From contig NC_080571.1 in the NCBI RefSeq assembly GCF_030247185.1, forward strand, positions 229,789,666 through 229,853,665: 64,000 nt of DNA, read 5' to 3'. Position numbers and translations under genes: made by a program. Source of the stretch: Malaya genurostris (Eukaryota; Arthropoda; Insecta; Diptera; Culicidae). Below the pieces are notes generated by a model. The model made no database searches, was not told the origin of the DNA, and saw only the letters and a program-made list of their open reading frames with translations. The first letter of the stretch is position 1. Every line of letters starts with the position of its first letter. Positions 17,287 to 28,917 of the stretch are shown here, piece by piece.

Positions 17287-17359
17287 CGCAGAGACGGGAC
17301 TCGAACCCGTAGCTAACTCCTCACTGGGGAAATTGTTTTACCAATTAAACTACCCTGCA
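17287..17359 (-). tRNA. tRNA-like sequence or tRNA pseudogene
   Basis: On the minus strand a cloverleaf can be drawn. The acceptor is TGCAGGG/CTCTGCG, the D stem GTTT/AAAC with loop AATTGGTA, and the T arm ACGGG-TTCGAGT-CCCGT, which contains a perfect B box. The anticodon arm is weak: only four pairs, loop CCAGTGA with C at position 33, nominal anticodon AGT. A working tRNA should have T33, so a pseudogene or tRNA-derived repeat is more likely. No T-run follows closely. Confidence 0.5.
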
Positions 17360-17375
17360 CATGAAAACACATGAA

Positions 17376-19235
17376 GAGAAAGTCTCTCCCGAAGCGAAAT
17401 CCTGGGTACGGGTCTGACTGAGAGATCTTCAGACACCATAAAAATATTCAGATTTCCAACATCCGGTTCCGGAGATAGAGTGCTTAGTGCAGAAATATCA
17501 TTTTCAAGAGTTTTTTTTATTTTCATAAGTAAAAATCGTATTAAATTTCCATAAAATCAAACTCACATTAACAGGACTGATAGTCCCATGAAAATATCCA
17601 AGTCCAACTTCCGATTCTAGCATTAGGAGGCGAAAAGTTTACAAAATTTCAAACCGTCATAGAAAATCGTAAAATAGTTGTGCTCAAAACTATTCCAATT
17701 CGTATTGAATGTTGGTTCGAACTGATTTAGCTATACTGGACCTGTCATTTATTTCGAATCGCCATTTAAAAGTCTATTCGCACTATTCCGGGACGGAACC
17801 ATTCGGGACGACCCGTGCCGTTTTTTTTCCTCATCGGCATTGACTGAGCTGCCTACGTGTGCATATATTGGAATGCCGGATCCGGCAAATCCATTTGGAT
17901 GCCACCGATATTTCTCGCCGAGTTTTTCGTACCGTCGCACAGTGGTTCAAAAGCGCAATGTCACGCTCTTAATAGATAACTCATAGAAACGTGGTTTTTG
18001 AGGTACAGTATCTTCAGCAAAGTTGCTCAGAATGATAGTCGCCATTTTTTTGGCAAATTTTATTTATGTGATTAATCCCCCTAAAAGTGAGATATACATT
18101 TTATTTTTGCTCAGGGTTAACATAAGGGCTAAGTTACTTCGACAAAGTTATGCGGAAAGTCATTTCAAACAAATTTGCTGAATAATTTATTCCCGTAACT
18201 TAAGTGTAATTAATGATATATTGTATGGTTATTAAAAATAATACAACTTTCTCAAACATACTATGCTACTATCATTTCAGTTTAATGAACAAGAGCCATT
18301 TTTCTTTTTTTTTACAAAATTCCAGCTTGTCTATCATCAAAAGGCGCAGAAAGGTGCAGATGATACTACTTACATATTAAACTACTTCAAAAGAGCTTTC
18401 ATACCGTGGTTGAATTACTCGTCTGCGATCGTCTGCAAGCGAGTTATGTTCTTTTCACATATCCTTGTCCTTGACATCGCAATGATAAGGTTCATTGTAT
18501 ATCAGATAAGATTTCAGTATAGATTAGTTACCATGGTAAATCTCACAATAAATTATTTTTATGGACAACGAAGTCTACAAATGGAAAAGTTTACTTTTTT
18601 TAAAAGCCGTGACAAAACAGTTACTAAACTATTCAATTTATAGACTTCAAGGCCTTAAGGTCTGAGGACAGAGGGTCGCGTGATAAGTTTTAAATTGACC
18701 ACGTGGCTCGCTCAATTCCCTTTGCGCATCGTATTTCTCTTTTACTCTCTCGTATATGAGCAAACTGTACCGGGTTGCCAGCATACATTTTGTTATTTTG
18801 ATGATAAGTTTTATAACATAAATCTATCGTATGGGTTGGACATTACATGGATTCCAATAAACAATGAAAAAATATTCAACTTTCACAAAGATTGAATGTC
18901 TGTGTGTTTGGGCTATTGTCGAGCCCATTTTAATTATCTCTTCTTTTTCAAAATGCTATCCGGAAACCAAAGCGAAAAAAATGGCTGATGCATTGAAACT
19001 GACTTTGTTTCACAGAAAAATACAAGACTTTATTTTAATCGCGATAACATTTATGCTTTTATGTACTAATCGCATCTAAACTAAATTATCTAGACTTTGC
19101 CACGGTAGATTTATGATACAAGCCTTCAAAGCTGAGATATTCGATGAACAACACGACCGCTAAACTCAATGAATCATTTTGAAAATTTCACAGAATATTC
19201 TCAACTAAATTGTGATTGTACGGCTGTACTTTTTG
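17376..19235. other. Repeat-derived region, no gene supported
   Basis: About 17380-17960 is decayed R1 ('gaagcgaaatcctgggtacggg', 'ccggttccggagatag'). About 18640-19200 is an inverted relative of 8080-8650; compare 'tactaatcgcatctaaac..aattatctagac' here with its complement near 8285-8330. Open frames between 18263 and 19079 are AT-driven and show no domain. Confidence 0.5.
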
Positions 19236-21010
19236 CCTTTCTCCTATAGGGGAAAATGGGGTAAAACGCACCCCCGAGACATAATGCACCTTTTGCTTTC
19301 CTCAAAAGCTACCATTTTTTTTCACTGAAATTCTAATGAAACTGAAAGTCCGTCATAATAACAGAATACTATAAAATTTTGGTAGCGATGATTCGATCAT
19401 ATCTGGAAAAATTGAACAAAAAAAAATTATGTCTCTGTTATAAGTAATTTTTGATAGTAATTTTCTAGGGTGAGGAAGACGATTTTAATTATGTAACCAG
19501 TGAACTACTCTGCCAATCATTCGGGTTTCTAAAATTAGTTCTAATACAGACGATGTATTTGCAATTTTATAGAAAAATCATCAAATTTATCGTCTCATAT
19601 TTTTGGATGTAAAACGACCGGAATTGTGTGAGGCAAAATGCTCAAGAATTCGTTTACAAAAATCATTCATAAGTTATCAATTTAATAAATAATAGTGAAC
19701 AATCTTCCACCTGGCAAATATTTCGTCAACGAAAAGTCTAAAGCTTTCTTTAAATAAGAAGAAGAAGCTTTATGAGGGTGCATATTGCCCCGTGGTTGTC
19801 ATGAACTTTAATCCGTTGTATTGATGGATGTTTACCCCTTGTTTAAGATCGTCCTGTCTCTATGTTCAGATAATCGTCACTTCGCGTAATTTAAAATGTA
19901 TATTTTTCATGTTTTCCACGATAGGGCGCCATGTCCCGCATATATTTCAATAGACAATTTTTAAGGGTTTTGGAAAATAAGATATTTCATGTAGTTTTCA
20001 ATGCATTCAGTGAGTATTTGTACGTAATTTTGAGAAATAATGATTACGGAAGATAGTCATGCATGAAACTCTTCCGTGTTATTCTCTATAGTTAAGATAT
20101 AGTTACATTTCCATAGGGGGTGCGTTTACCCCATCTACTCCGAGAAAGGCGATGCAATCGCCGACTTTACAACCGAGGCCAGTAGGGCCAAGCGTCATAT
20201 ACCATTCGACTCAGTTCGTCAAGATCACAAAATGTCTGTGTGTATGTATGTATGTATGAGTATGTGAGAAAAATTGTCATTCGATTTTCTCAGAGATGGC
20301 TGAACAAATTTGCACAAACTCACATTTAAATGAAAGGTCTAATGGTTTCAAAGATTTCTATTTATTTTATCCGGATCCGACCTCCGGTTCCGGAATTACG
20401 GGTGATATGCACCAAAAATTTTTACAAACTTAGATTCATATGAAAGGACTTATGGTCCCATACAATTTTCCTGAATTTTATTTGGATCCGACTTCCGGTT
20501 CCGAAATTACAAGGAAATAAGTGCAAATTTATGAGAAAATGCACATTCAATTTTCTCGATGATTAAGAAGCAAATAAAAGGTCTAAAAACTCTGTAAAAA
20601 GTCCCCGAAAAGTTGGTCCAGATCCGACTTCAGGTTCCGGTATTACAGTGCGATTAGGGAAAATTTTCCATTTCATGAGGATTTTTTCACAACCGATTAC
20701 GAAACTAGGTGCACATTTTTATAAAACTTACTGCAAAATTCATCTAGTTGGCAGATCTTGTTTGCTAGTGAATATATAGAACTACTTTGGGACTACTAGT
20801 CTCCGGTTTCCGCTTCCGAAAGCATCGATAATAATGAAGAAAAGCTCCAAAAACGGAAGTCACTTCGATTTCTCAACAACGGTTCAACCGATTTTCACGG
20901 ATCATGATTCAAATGAAAACTCTCATTGTCTCAAAGTATACTGTACAATTTCATCCAGATCCGAACTCCGGTTCTGAAATTATAGGCCGATGAGTGTCAA
21001 AACATTTAAA
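19236..21010 (-). repeat. R1 repeat, inverted copy C, split by a MITE
   Basis: Its terminal box is interrupted: tttttgcctttctc lies left of a MITE, and gagaaaggcgatgcaatc continues right of it. Reverse-orientation R1 monomers run to about 21000, passing through 'gaggccagtagggccaagcgtcatataccattcgactcag' in pieces. The MITE is therefore younger than this R1 copy. Confidence 0.6.
19251..20138. mobile_element. MITE of about 0.89 kb nested in R1
   Basis: The left end contains atggggtaaaacgcaccccc and the right end, in reverse complement, atggggtaaacgcaccccc. The interior is AT-rich without coding capacity. Target duplication could not be fixed because the insertion lies in the R1 palindromic end. 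Confidence 0.6.
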
Positions 21011-21223
21011 TCGTCATTCAAAATGATGATGCAAAACTGATACGCGTCGGTACGTGAGGCGTTCGCAGCGTGCTTTGTTCAATTTCGTATAGCGTGCACG
21101 GTTGCCACATTTAAATCTATATTTTTCAGGTGAAATAAAATGTTAATTTGTTCAATTTGTACCTACTTGTTAGTGTTATTAAAAAATCATGATAAGGATG
21201 CTTTTCTATAAAAGTACACTTAT

Positions 21224-21634
21224 TGCCTTTCTCATATAGAAAGTTTATGCAATCACTTGAAAAATTGACTAGTGAAACTAAACGAATCGACTTCGCCTAT
21301 ACTGGTTCCAGGTTCCCGGCTCCAAAACGCCGAAATTAGTGGCCAAAACCCTAAAACGAGCCTCACACAATTTTATCAGAGATGCTTTGGTCGACTTCCG
21401 GCTTTAGAACTAAAGTATATTAAATCATTTAGTGCGACGATGCGAAATAAAGAAAAATTCTTATCAACTTGGCATAACTGTTTACCAATTGAAAAGGTTA
21501 TGTTAGTTCATACCCAAAAAAAGTTTCGTATTTCATTCTAGATAGAAAAAAAAAATTTCTTGACAGAATCTTCTAGTGATATTTTTGGAAATATAAGTAA
21601 TATGAGATAGGCATCATTACACCACTAGCTGGAC
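21224..21634 (-). repeat. R1 repeat, short inverted copy D
   Basis: A complete but internally deleted R1 of about 411 bp. It opens tgcctttctcatatagaaag..tatgcaatcac and closes gagataggcatcattacaccactagctgga. The two ends are those of the 1.7-kb copy B, which shows that R1 has defined termini and makes deletion derivatives. Confidence 0.65.
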
Positions 21635-21672
21635 TAAAAAAGCTGGTACTGTGGTTGTGTTAAATGCACATG

Positions 21673-21870
<198 letters not shown>

Positions 21871-22123
21871 CATTTTAGGAGCATTTACGCACCCATTTCT
21901 CACCAGGCGGTGCTTTTGGTGTCCCGGGTTGCTGAACTATGAACTATATTACTGTTACACTGGGGAATCTAGATGTATTCTATTTATGGTACTAGTCAAC
22001 AATTCCAATAAAGTACCACTAGAGTCCATCTGTCCATCCATGCTTTTAATATATGTCATCCTGATAATGGTATTGTGAAACGTAATCCTTATGTAATGGG
22101 TTTCCAACAAGCTTTGTTTTATG

Positions 22124-22280
22124 TGGGGACGGGTATAGCGTGATGGGTAAGTCGATGCCTTTCACGCAGCCCAGGCGGGCTTCGATTCCCAACCCCGCAC
22201 ATAGGGTCAGAAAGTTTTTCTGGCCCGAAGAGGCGAATGACATTAATGTTAAAGCCTCTATAATCGAAAAAAAAAAAAAA
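22124..22280 (+). mobile_element. tRNA-derived SINE with 15-bp target duplication
   Basis: The 5' head resembles a tRNA: an A-box-like tatagcgtgatgggtaag, then a B-box-like gcttcgattccc. The tail reads gttaaagcctctataatcg and ends in an A-run of about 17. The exact direct repeat aagctttgttttatg flanks both sides (22109-22123 and 22281-22295), which marks L1-type retroposition. The layout matches mosquito SINEs such as the Feilai group; family assignment is inference. The intact duplication and long A-run point to a young insertion. Confidence 0.85.
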
Positions 22281-22295
22281 AAGCTTTGTTTTATG

Positions 22296-22712
22296 ATTTT
22301 TAATCACGATGATGGTATCCGCTTTCATTCCATATAATGTTCATCTACTAGAAAACTTTACACAAGTGAAATTGTTTTTCTATGAAAGAGTACGTCGCGA
22401 GTCAAGACCGAGAATAATTTGCAAAGCATACAACCGGTGTAGATGCAAATTCTACATTCTCATCGTAGTAGGCCCGATTCTCAAGCATCCGTGCACCGTT
22501 GAAATCTGATCTGATACGTTAAATTCATAGTGTCAAAATTCAAAACAATGGTAAATGTCATCCGTGTGGAATCAACTAGCGAACAAATTTAACAATCGTA
22601 AGAAAAGGTACGTGAATTTTATTCTTATATTACCTTAGTACAAAACATAACTAATCTAGGTGGTGTGTGTGAGTACATTACCCGCTCGCAAGAACGCCAA
22701 CTGACCTACGTG
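22296..22712. other. Intergenic; 3' flank of the Cys-rich gene
   Basis: No gene seen. An AATAAA on the minus strand (22623-22618) lies 90 bp beyond the stop codon at 22713 and probably ends that transcript. Confidence 0.5.
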
Positions 22713-24011
22713 TTAGGTTTTCAAACATCCGCAAGTGCAGCCACTCTGATGGCAGCAGTCTCTGCATCTTCCGCAACTGGTACACAGTGGAACCGATTTT
22801 CGCTGGCAGTCGAGACACTGCGGAAACTTGATCAAATTCATATTTTGCGTGTTCCAATTGTATGGGTTGTAGATTGATGGCAATCCTGAATTGGGATAGA
22901 GGGTTCGATCGACTGGTTGCGCCATCATAGATAGGAATGGTGGAGGGAATTTGTGTGGGCATCCTTGAAGCTGGTCGTTCTAAAGTAATAAGTTTTAATT
23001 AGTTTCAGGAAACAGTAATTGCATTCAGAACTCACCTCCCCATTATCTGCATCTGCTGTGTGAGGAGCAATGGGAACCGTGTTCAAAACGATTGTTTCGG
23101 ATGGTTTTCTGGCGTCACGCTGCTTCCGTCCCAGTGTTGGACTACTGATGCTCCAATTGATTGGATCTAATTCTAAAATTGAAAAAAAAACGTAAGCTTT
23201 TGTTTCATTCTGGAACAGAAATGTAAATACCTTCCGCAACATCATTGGTCGTTTTTGTATCCAGACTGACGTAGGTTCCTGGTTCAAACCCCAATGGCAG
23301 TTGTTCAGTAGTTTGGAATGTTTTTGAAGTTATTGTCTGAGATGCATTCGGTAGACTTTTAATTTGCTTTGTTGTTGGTAATTTCAAAGTTTTTTCGGTG
23401 GATAATTTTTGTGCTTTGATTTTATTTTCCGCACTATTTTGACTTGTTTTACTATTGATTATATCGCTAACTAGTATAGAACTGTGCACAGGTATTTCCC
23501 AGGTAGTCGCTTGTTCACTGGTGACGGCGATTTCTTTGCCATCGGTATACAAATCATCCAAAATTATAAGTTCGTCTTCATTTACTGCTGCATCGGTGGC
23601 GACAATTGGCGGAGCAGAAGTTTCATCAAAATTTTCGCTTGTTTGTGCTGTAATCGAATCATCCCTTCTAGAGGCCCCTAAAATAGAATTCCGAAACACA
23701 GACAACAGACGTGCCTTTTGTCGATCACTTGCGTCTTCAGTCGTCACAATTGGAACTGGCACTTTCTTGGGAACAGTTGTTGCTTCTTTTTTACTGCTCA
23801 ACTCCTCACTATCGGGACCTTCGTCGGCAACAGGCTCTACAAGCGGAATTTGATTCACAAACACTTCTTCCAAAGCCGGGCCCATCGCGGAACCATTAAC
23901 TGCTTGGTCAGCGTCCACCACATGCCTTGTGTTAGCCGTAATCAGCACAATTGACACCAACACGACGGATATGAGTAAAACTGTTGCTACGAGGGCACGC
24001 ATTGTGATCAT
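22713..24011 (-). CDS. Three-exon secreted or anchored protein with 11-Cys tail, about 394 aa
   Basis: Exons on the minus strand are 24011-23231, 23172-23036 and 22979-22713. The introns are 58 and 56 bp, with donors GTATTT and GTGAGT and acceptors ..TTTTAG and ..CTTTAG; phases are 1 and 0 and the frame stays open. The ATG at 24011 gives MITMRALVATVL followed by a long hydrophobic run (to about residue 26) that serves as signal peptide or type II anchor. Residues 27-330 are Thr/Ser/Glu/Asp-rich, low in hydrophobics and probably disordered. The last 35 residues hold eleven cysteines in CxxC-like pairs (CLDCQ, CTSCGRCRDCC, CTCGC). I do not recognise the family; a metal-binding or disulfide-rich secreted module is possible. 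TATA box at 24110-24104, poly(A) signal at 22623-22618. Confidence 0.75.
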
Positions 24012-24103
24012 CACTTTCTCATTCGAACCCTGACCACTGCAGACGGTTGTTGTTAACTAATCTCCCTTGACGTACAACTAAGAGGCATACGAAAATGTGC
24101 TGA

Positions 24104-24110
24104 TTTTATA
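24104..24110 (-). promoter_or_regulatory. TATA box of the Cys-tail gene
   Basis: TATAAAA on the minus strand, with a TTAGTTG initiator-like site about 28 bp downstream near 24080. It predicts a 5' UTR of about 70 nt. Confidence 0.55.
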
Positions 24111-24119
24111 GATTCTCAA

Positions 24120-24950
24120 GTGCACGTGATAATCGTGGAACGTTGGAGCAATGTTGAAGCTGTCACTCAGTAGCCGTTATGTATAACAAACGTTTCTAGA
24201 TTCACTACTTAAAACCTTGAGACCCTCGAGACTGGAGAAGATGTACAAACATCCGACGCTGTGTTTGATGCTTTATGTTTATTTCTTCGTGGAATAAACC
24301 AGGCAACTTTATTTAGATTTAGTGCTTATTTGCAGTGACTGAATTGAATAAAACTGGCACATACTTCATCTCGGAGAAAACTATTCTTCTTGGAGCTGCC
24401 AAAGATTAAGTGCTCAGACAGCAAACCTGCGAACCCCTTAAAGAGCAAAAATTAGATTTTCTAAAACGCCATTGGGAAGATTTTCCTCCCTTCCTGAAAG
24501 GGATTACCATTCCCGAAAAATGGCTATTGGGAGATCCAAATTCAATCAAATGTGCAAGTGCGTAGAAATCTATATTACTATTCACTGCACTGATATTGCA
24601 TGTTTTGACGTAGGACTACTCTTTGAATTCTGTATAGTAATGCGAATTCAAAATACGGGGAAAAACCGTGCAAACAGTGGTCAGGTCGCATCGATTCGAA
24701 TAGATAAAACTATATATTTGAGATAGTTGGCGATCGTAACTGTAATAAATAACGAACAATGTACTCTTACACTTACAGAGACGACAATTTCGTATACATT
24801 AAATCTCTTTGCATTTCGCATAGAATGGATACGGCTATTTCAACTAAGCTTCTTCACATAATCGAAATTAGTATTTAACCGACCTGTATTTTGTGCGGTT
24901 TGTTTGTGCCGTGGAAAAGGATTCTGTGCTCATCAGCCTTCTGTAGATTT
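24120..24950. other. Intergenic, nothing recognised
   Basis: No domain-bearing frame. A 15-bp string, gacctgtattttgtg (24881-24895), recurs upstream of the peptide gene at 37259. Confidence 0.4.
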
Positions 24951-24952
24951 TT

Positions 24953-25141
24953 ATGCGCCGTTCGCCTTGTATGACAGGCATGATTTTTGTCGGAGTTCTG
25001 CTGATTTTTCCCATTCAAGATGCCGAACGACCTCGATCATCGAGTGCTGGAATAATCTTATCAGGGGTGAATCGACTTGTCCGTATAAAGCAAAGCAAAG
25101 TCTTGGCATTACATTTTTACCGTTCAGAATCATTGCACTAA
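24953..25141 (+). CDS. Possible short secreted basic peptide, 62 aa
   Basis: The open frame starts MRRSPCMTGMIFVGVLLIFP. An n-region with two arginines, a hydrophobic core of about 11 residues and a polar end (QDAERPR) look like a signal peptide. The predicted mature part is basic and short, without cysteine. The frame ends in TAA before the 25.4-kb TIR element. An alternative is a first exon with a donor after codon 44 (aaa|gtcttg), but its phase does not match the gene at 28029. There is no homologue I know, so this is a weak call. Confidence 0.25.
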   Translation: MRRSPCMTGMIFVGVLLIFPIQDAERPRSSSAGIILSGVNRLVRIKQSKVLALHFYRSESLH

Positions 25142-25421
25142 GATTCTTTCCAGGGCGGGGTATACGAGAACTGACTTCCTAAATCCTAAACAGAAACTAA
25201 CAATAATTTTGACAATACGTTAACAGTTCGAACAACCCAAAGGACTATTCGTCATAGTGTTTCATGCTTCATGGTCATCTCTAGTTTCGTAAAGCGGTAG
25301 GGTTACTAAGTTAAAGAACCTAAAAAAATTCTGCAAAATTTGACCTAAATCAGATATGGACAAGGGGTGCCCCCCGACGGTTAAAGTTTGAAAATTTTCG
25401 ATCTTGAAAAATCACCATTAA

Positions 25422-26311
25422 GGGGCGGGTAGGGTCTAACACTTTTGAAAAATCATTTATTATTTTCTTTCTATTTTCTGATAGTAAAACATTTCAAGAA
25501 TATTCTGTGAAATTTTGAAGCCTATCGGAACAAATCTCAGCAAGTTATGGGCCTTTATCTTTGCCGATCTCATACTACGAAGAAATAAGAGTTGCGCACA
25601 CAGGCCCAAGATTTCTGCTCCGATTGACTTAGAAACTTGACAAAAAATACTCTCATTATAACAAAATACAAAAGAAAAAATATGGCTTTTTGAGAATGTT
25701 AGAGCCTACGTGCTCCCTTGAGTAATAAATTGTTTCGCTCGATTTTATAGTCAATAAACTTTAAACGCATTTTTCTCGAAGCAGGTTTTGAAAGTCCGTG
25801 TCCATCGTCATTCAAAATCTACTGCACCATTTTTTTTTTCAAACTTTGCACACACTTTCTACATATAAAAAACCAGACCCCAACGTTTTCCTTTTCGTTG
25901 TTTGTTACTACGGGGAGGTTTTACAGCTACAAAATGGTCGATTTTTTCGTGAAAAATCGTACTTTTGAATTTAAACAACCACCAAAAATTAAAACAATTT
26001 AAAAAAAATCAAACAGAAACTTTGGGGTCTAGAAAAACTTCTGCTCTAACTATGCTGCTTTAATTTGTTCACTTCTGATTAGTCTTCGCTGAGATACAGT
26101 GGACACCGCAAATCATGATTTTTAAGAAGCGTCCTCAAAAATGCCTCTTCTCCGACTTATTTCTCAATATTTTTCCACGGAAAAGTTACAAAATGTTGTT
26201 CGAATGAAGCTTTTTATTATAAAAAAATATTAGAATTTATTTTGTTAAACGATAGTTCTGAAAAAAATTCGCAAAAATTATGATATTTTTCATCATTTAG
26301 ACCCTACCCCC
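25422..26311. mobile_element. Probable non-autonomous TIR element, about 0.9 kb
   Basis: The left end ggggcgggtagggtctaa and the right end, in reverse complement, ggggg-tagggtctaaatgat form an imperfect inverted pair. Both are followed inward by an aaaaat(c)at-rich segment. There is no coding capacity and target duplication is unclear. 25150-25420 and 26312-26780 carry nothing I recognise. Confidence 0.4.
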
Positions 26312-26779
26312 TACAACACGTGGACATTTAACATCAAATTTTTGTTTCGATCCCGGAAATTTCATGCGTGGTCCTTCATGACAGCTATAATCATTTCATC
26401 TTTTTACAAGTAAAAAATTGTTTTCATATAGTTTTCGAAGCTTTCCTAAAACCTTTTGTATGGTCTAACAATATAGCAAGAACAACTCACCAAAAATTAA
26501 ATAACTAATCAATTAAACAATCAAACATTGCTAATATATTTCTTTTTCAATACTACTTTCATGTCAATGTAAATTTTAAAGTATATCTATGACACATTAT
26601 TGTGGGCTGACATTGACACGTTGTGGGCTATAGAATTTATTACATTTTGGGTGAGGTGTAATTTGCATCAAGGAAAATTGCATGTCCACCATTTTAATGA
26701 TCTATCGTTGCATTTATTGACATCAAATTAATTTCAGAATACAAAAAAGAAGGAAATACGATTGACTTTTATATTTCAC

Positions 26780-27536
26780 TGCGTTTGGAAGCAGAAACCG
26801 GGCACTAGTAGTCCCAAAGTAGATTTATATATCCACCAACTAACAATATCTGCCAACTAGATGAATTTTGCAGAAAGTTTTATAAAAATGTGCACCTAGT
26901 TTCGTCATCGGTTGTGAAAAAATCCTCATGAAATGGCAAAATTTTCCCTAATCGCACTGTAATATCGGAACCGGAAGTCGGATCTGGATCAACTTTCCGG
27001 GGGTTTTTTAAACAATTTTAAAATCTTTCATTTACATCTTTGTTTGTAAAAATCGGTTTAGAAATTTCCGAGTAAATTTAATACGCATTTTTTCATAGAT
27101 TTGCACATATTGCCTTGTAATTCCAGAGCAGAAGTCAGATCGGAATTAAATTCAACAGCGATCTATGGGACCATAAGACCTTTCGTTTAAATCATAGTTT
27201 GTAAAAATCGGTCACGCCATCTCTGAGAAAATTGAGTGACAATTTTGTTCATTTTTTTGGTGCATATTACCCTGTAATTCCGGAAGTCGGTTCAGGATAA
27301 AATTCAATAACGATCTATGGAACCGTAAGACCTTTCATTCGAATCTGAGTTTGTGAAAATCAGTTCAACCATCTCTGATAAAATCGAGTGACATTATTTG
27401 TCACATACACACATACATACATACACACACAGACATTTGCTCAGTTCATCGAGCTCATACATTCGGCCCTCCGGGCCTCGGTTCAAAAGTCGGTTTTCAC
27501 AGTGATTGAATAGTCTTTCTATATGAGAAAAGCAAA
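26780..27536 (+). repeat. R1 dispersed repeat, copy E (5' truncated)
   Basis: Three successive R1 monomers (about 26950, 27110 and 27270), the CA/TACA run at 27405-27430, 'ctcagttcatcgagctcat', and the terminal tctttctatatgagaaaagcaaaa. The opening segment 'gggcactagtagtcccaaag..tctgccaactagatgaattttgca' matches the inverted copy near 20745-20800. Confidence 0.7.
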
Positions 27537-27537
27537 A

Positions 27538-27815
27538 TCGCTTCGTAACGCCTGTAATTTACAAAAGGGAATGCTTCCTAATGTCTATAGTTTAATATTA
27601 ACGATTCGTAGCGCTCTGTAACGCATATAACCTACTAAAAATTAGTGCATGTAATGCTTCTTAACGCCTACAACCCACGAAAATGTAACGTATGTAACGA
27701 TTTGTGATGCCTGTAACTTACTAAAAAGCTACGCAAGTAACGCTTCGTAACTCTTTTAACATACAAAAAAGTAACGCATGTAACGCTTCATTGCGCCTGT
27801 AACTTACTAAAAATG
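27538..27815. repeat. Degenerate minisatellite, unit about 43 bp, six to seven copies
   Basis: The unit reads roughly taacgcttcgtaacgcctg + taacttactaaaaagtaacg + catg. Best copies are at about 27695-27815; earlier copies from 27538 are more diverged. The array directly follows the end of R1 copy E. Confidence 0.7.
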
Positions 27816-28028
27816 GTTTATCGCCCAGTTTGGTCCCGTACGAGTAAAAACGTTTTATTTTCGATCGGGGACGCGTCGGATTCAGGTTTGAGAAAATGCT
27901 TACCCGTCCATCTCTAATCGACATGCCTAGAATTTCCTAGTAATATGCACTAATATTTGTTCTGTTGCTGTGTGTATTTTTTCAAACGATAATTGAAATC
28001 GTTTTTCATCATTTTTAATGCGGCGAAA

Positions 28029-28826
28029 ATGTTCTACTTTCTTTATCTAGAAAATCAGTCCTGGAAACCCGAGGTCACCGAGCAGTCAACAAGAAACAAG
28101 TTTCGGCACTTATGCAATGCCTTGAATATCTATCAAAAAGTATACATAACTCATCAATTGTTTGCTGCTCATACCTCACATGTCTCAGATATTTCTATTT
28201 TCGGTCTGTTTCTTTCCTCCGGAAGTACGAATCATTTGGAACGAATTTATCGCAAGATTGAAGCTGGTGACGAACGGTTACTTAACTACCTTCTGGAAAC
28301 TTCCGCTTCTAGAGAATGTGCCATGGCCATGCACAGATTCATCAGATGCTATAAGATCTCAATCCTGCCGGAGAGAACCTTGAACTTACTTTGTGGTATG
28401 TCTTGTATTTAAAATCCCAATCAGAGATAGATCTTCTGATATGACGCGAACATTTTAGCGAGAAACGAAGGAATTCCCAGGCGGTTGGTTGCGCTGGATG
28501 CCCTGAATCTAATTCTGCACGAATCATCTGGTGCGAAGTTCCAGTTTGCTCGTGAATATCTCCGGATGATGCAGCACCTAACGTTACGAGGTTATCTCAC
28601 GCCCAATGAAATCCGTATCATCATTAGTCCTTATTTGGCAGTACCGGTTCTTTTTCCTGGACGTAATTCGATGCATAATATTGCCTCAGAATCCGCCGTA
28701 CTAATGGAAATGTTTCTCATTGCGCATCTTCTTGATGATCCTGCCACGCTATCGATGGAGCTTGCTCTGGAAACCAAGAGACTGGCACAGCAACGGCGAC
28801 CGCCAACAAATGCTTCCAACAGGTGA
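28029..28826 (+). CDS. Two-exon protein, 244 aa, resembling an aminopeptidase ERAP1_C tail
   Basis: Exons are 28029-28395 and 28459-28826, with a 63-bp intron (donor GTATGT, acceptor ..CATTTTAG, phase 1). An AATAAA lies 86 bp after the TGA. The central part (LERIYRKIEAGDERLLNYLL, then SASREC..HRFI, then ILPERTLNLLCARNEGIPRR) follows the helix-repeat pattern of the C-terminal domain of insect M1 aminopeptidases. There, W..L..RY.....SE...L..ALGCS.....L.RYL and R.QD......NP.G..LAWDFL are usual. The zinc-binding HEXXH part is absent, so peptidase activity is not expected. A strong acceptor (tttctttatctag, ending 28050) allows an upstream exon, so the N-terminus is uncertain. Alternative: an unrelated helical protein. 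Confidence 0.55.
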
Positions 28827-28911
28827 AGGTTTGTCATTTTTTATTGCACACGTGTACTAAATTGTTAGGGTGAAGGTTTATTGAAGTAGTGACGGAAATT
28901 CCATTGCGATG

Positions 28912-28917
28912 AATAAA
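28912..28917 (+). terminator. Poly(A) signal AATAAA
   Basis: Lies 86 bp past the stop codon at 28824-28826 and fits the 3' end of the ERAP1_C-like gene. Confidence 0.6.

Noticed and set aside
18263..19079. Three consecutive plus-strand frames of 70-126 aa
   Set aside because: AT-driven open frames inside a dispersed repeat that has an inverted relative at 8.1-8.65 kb.
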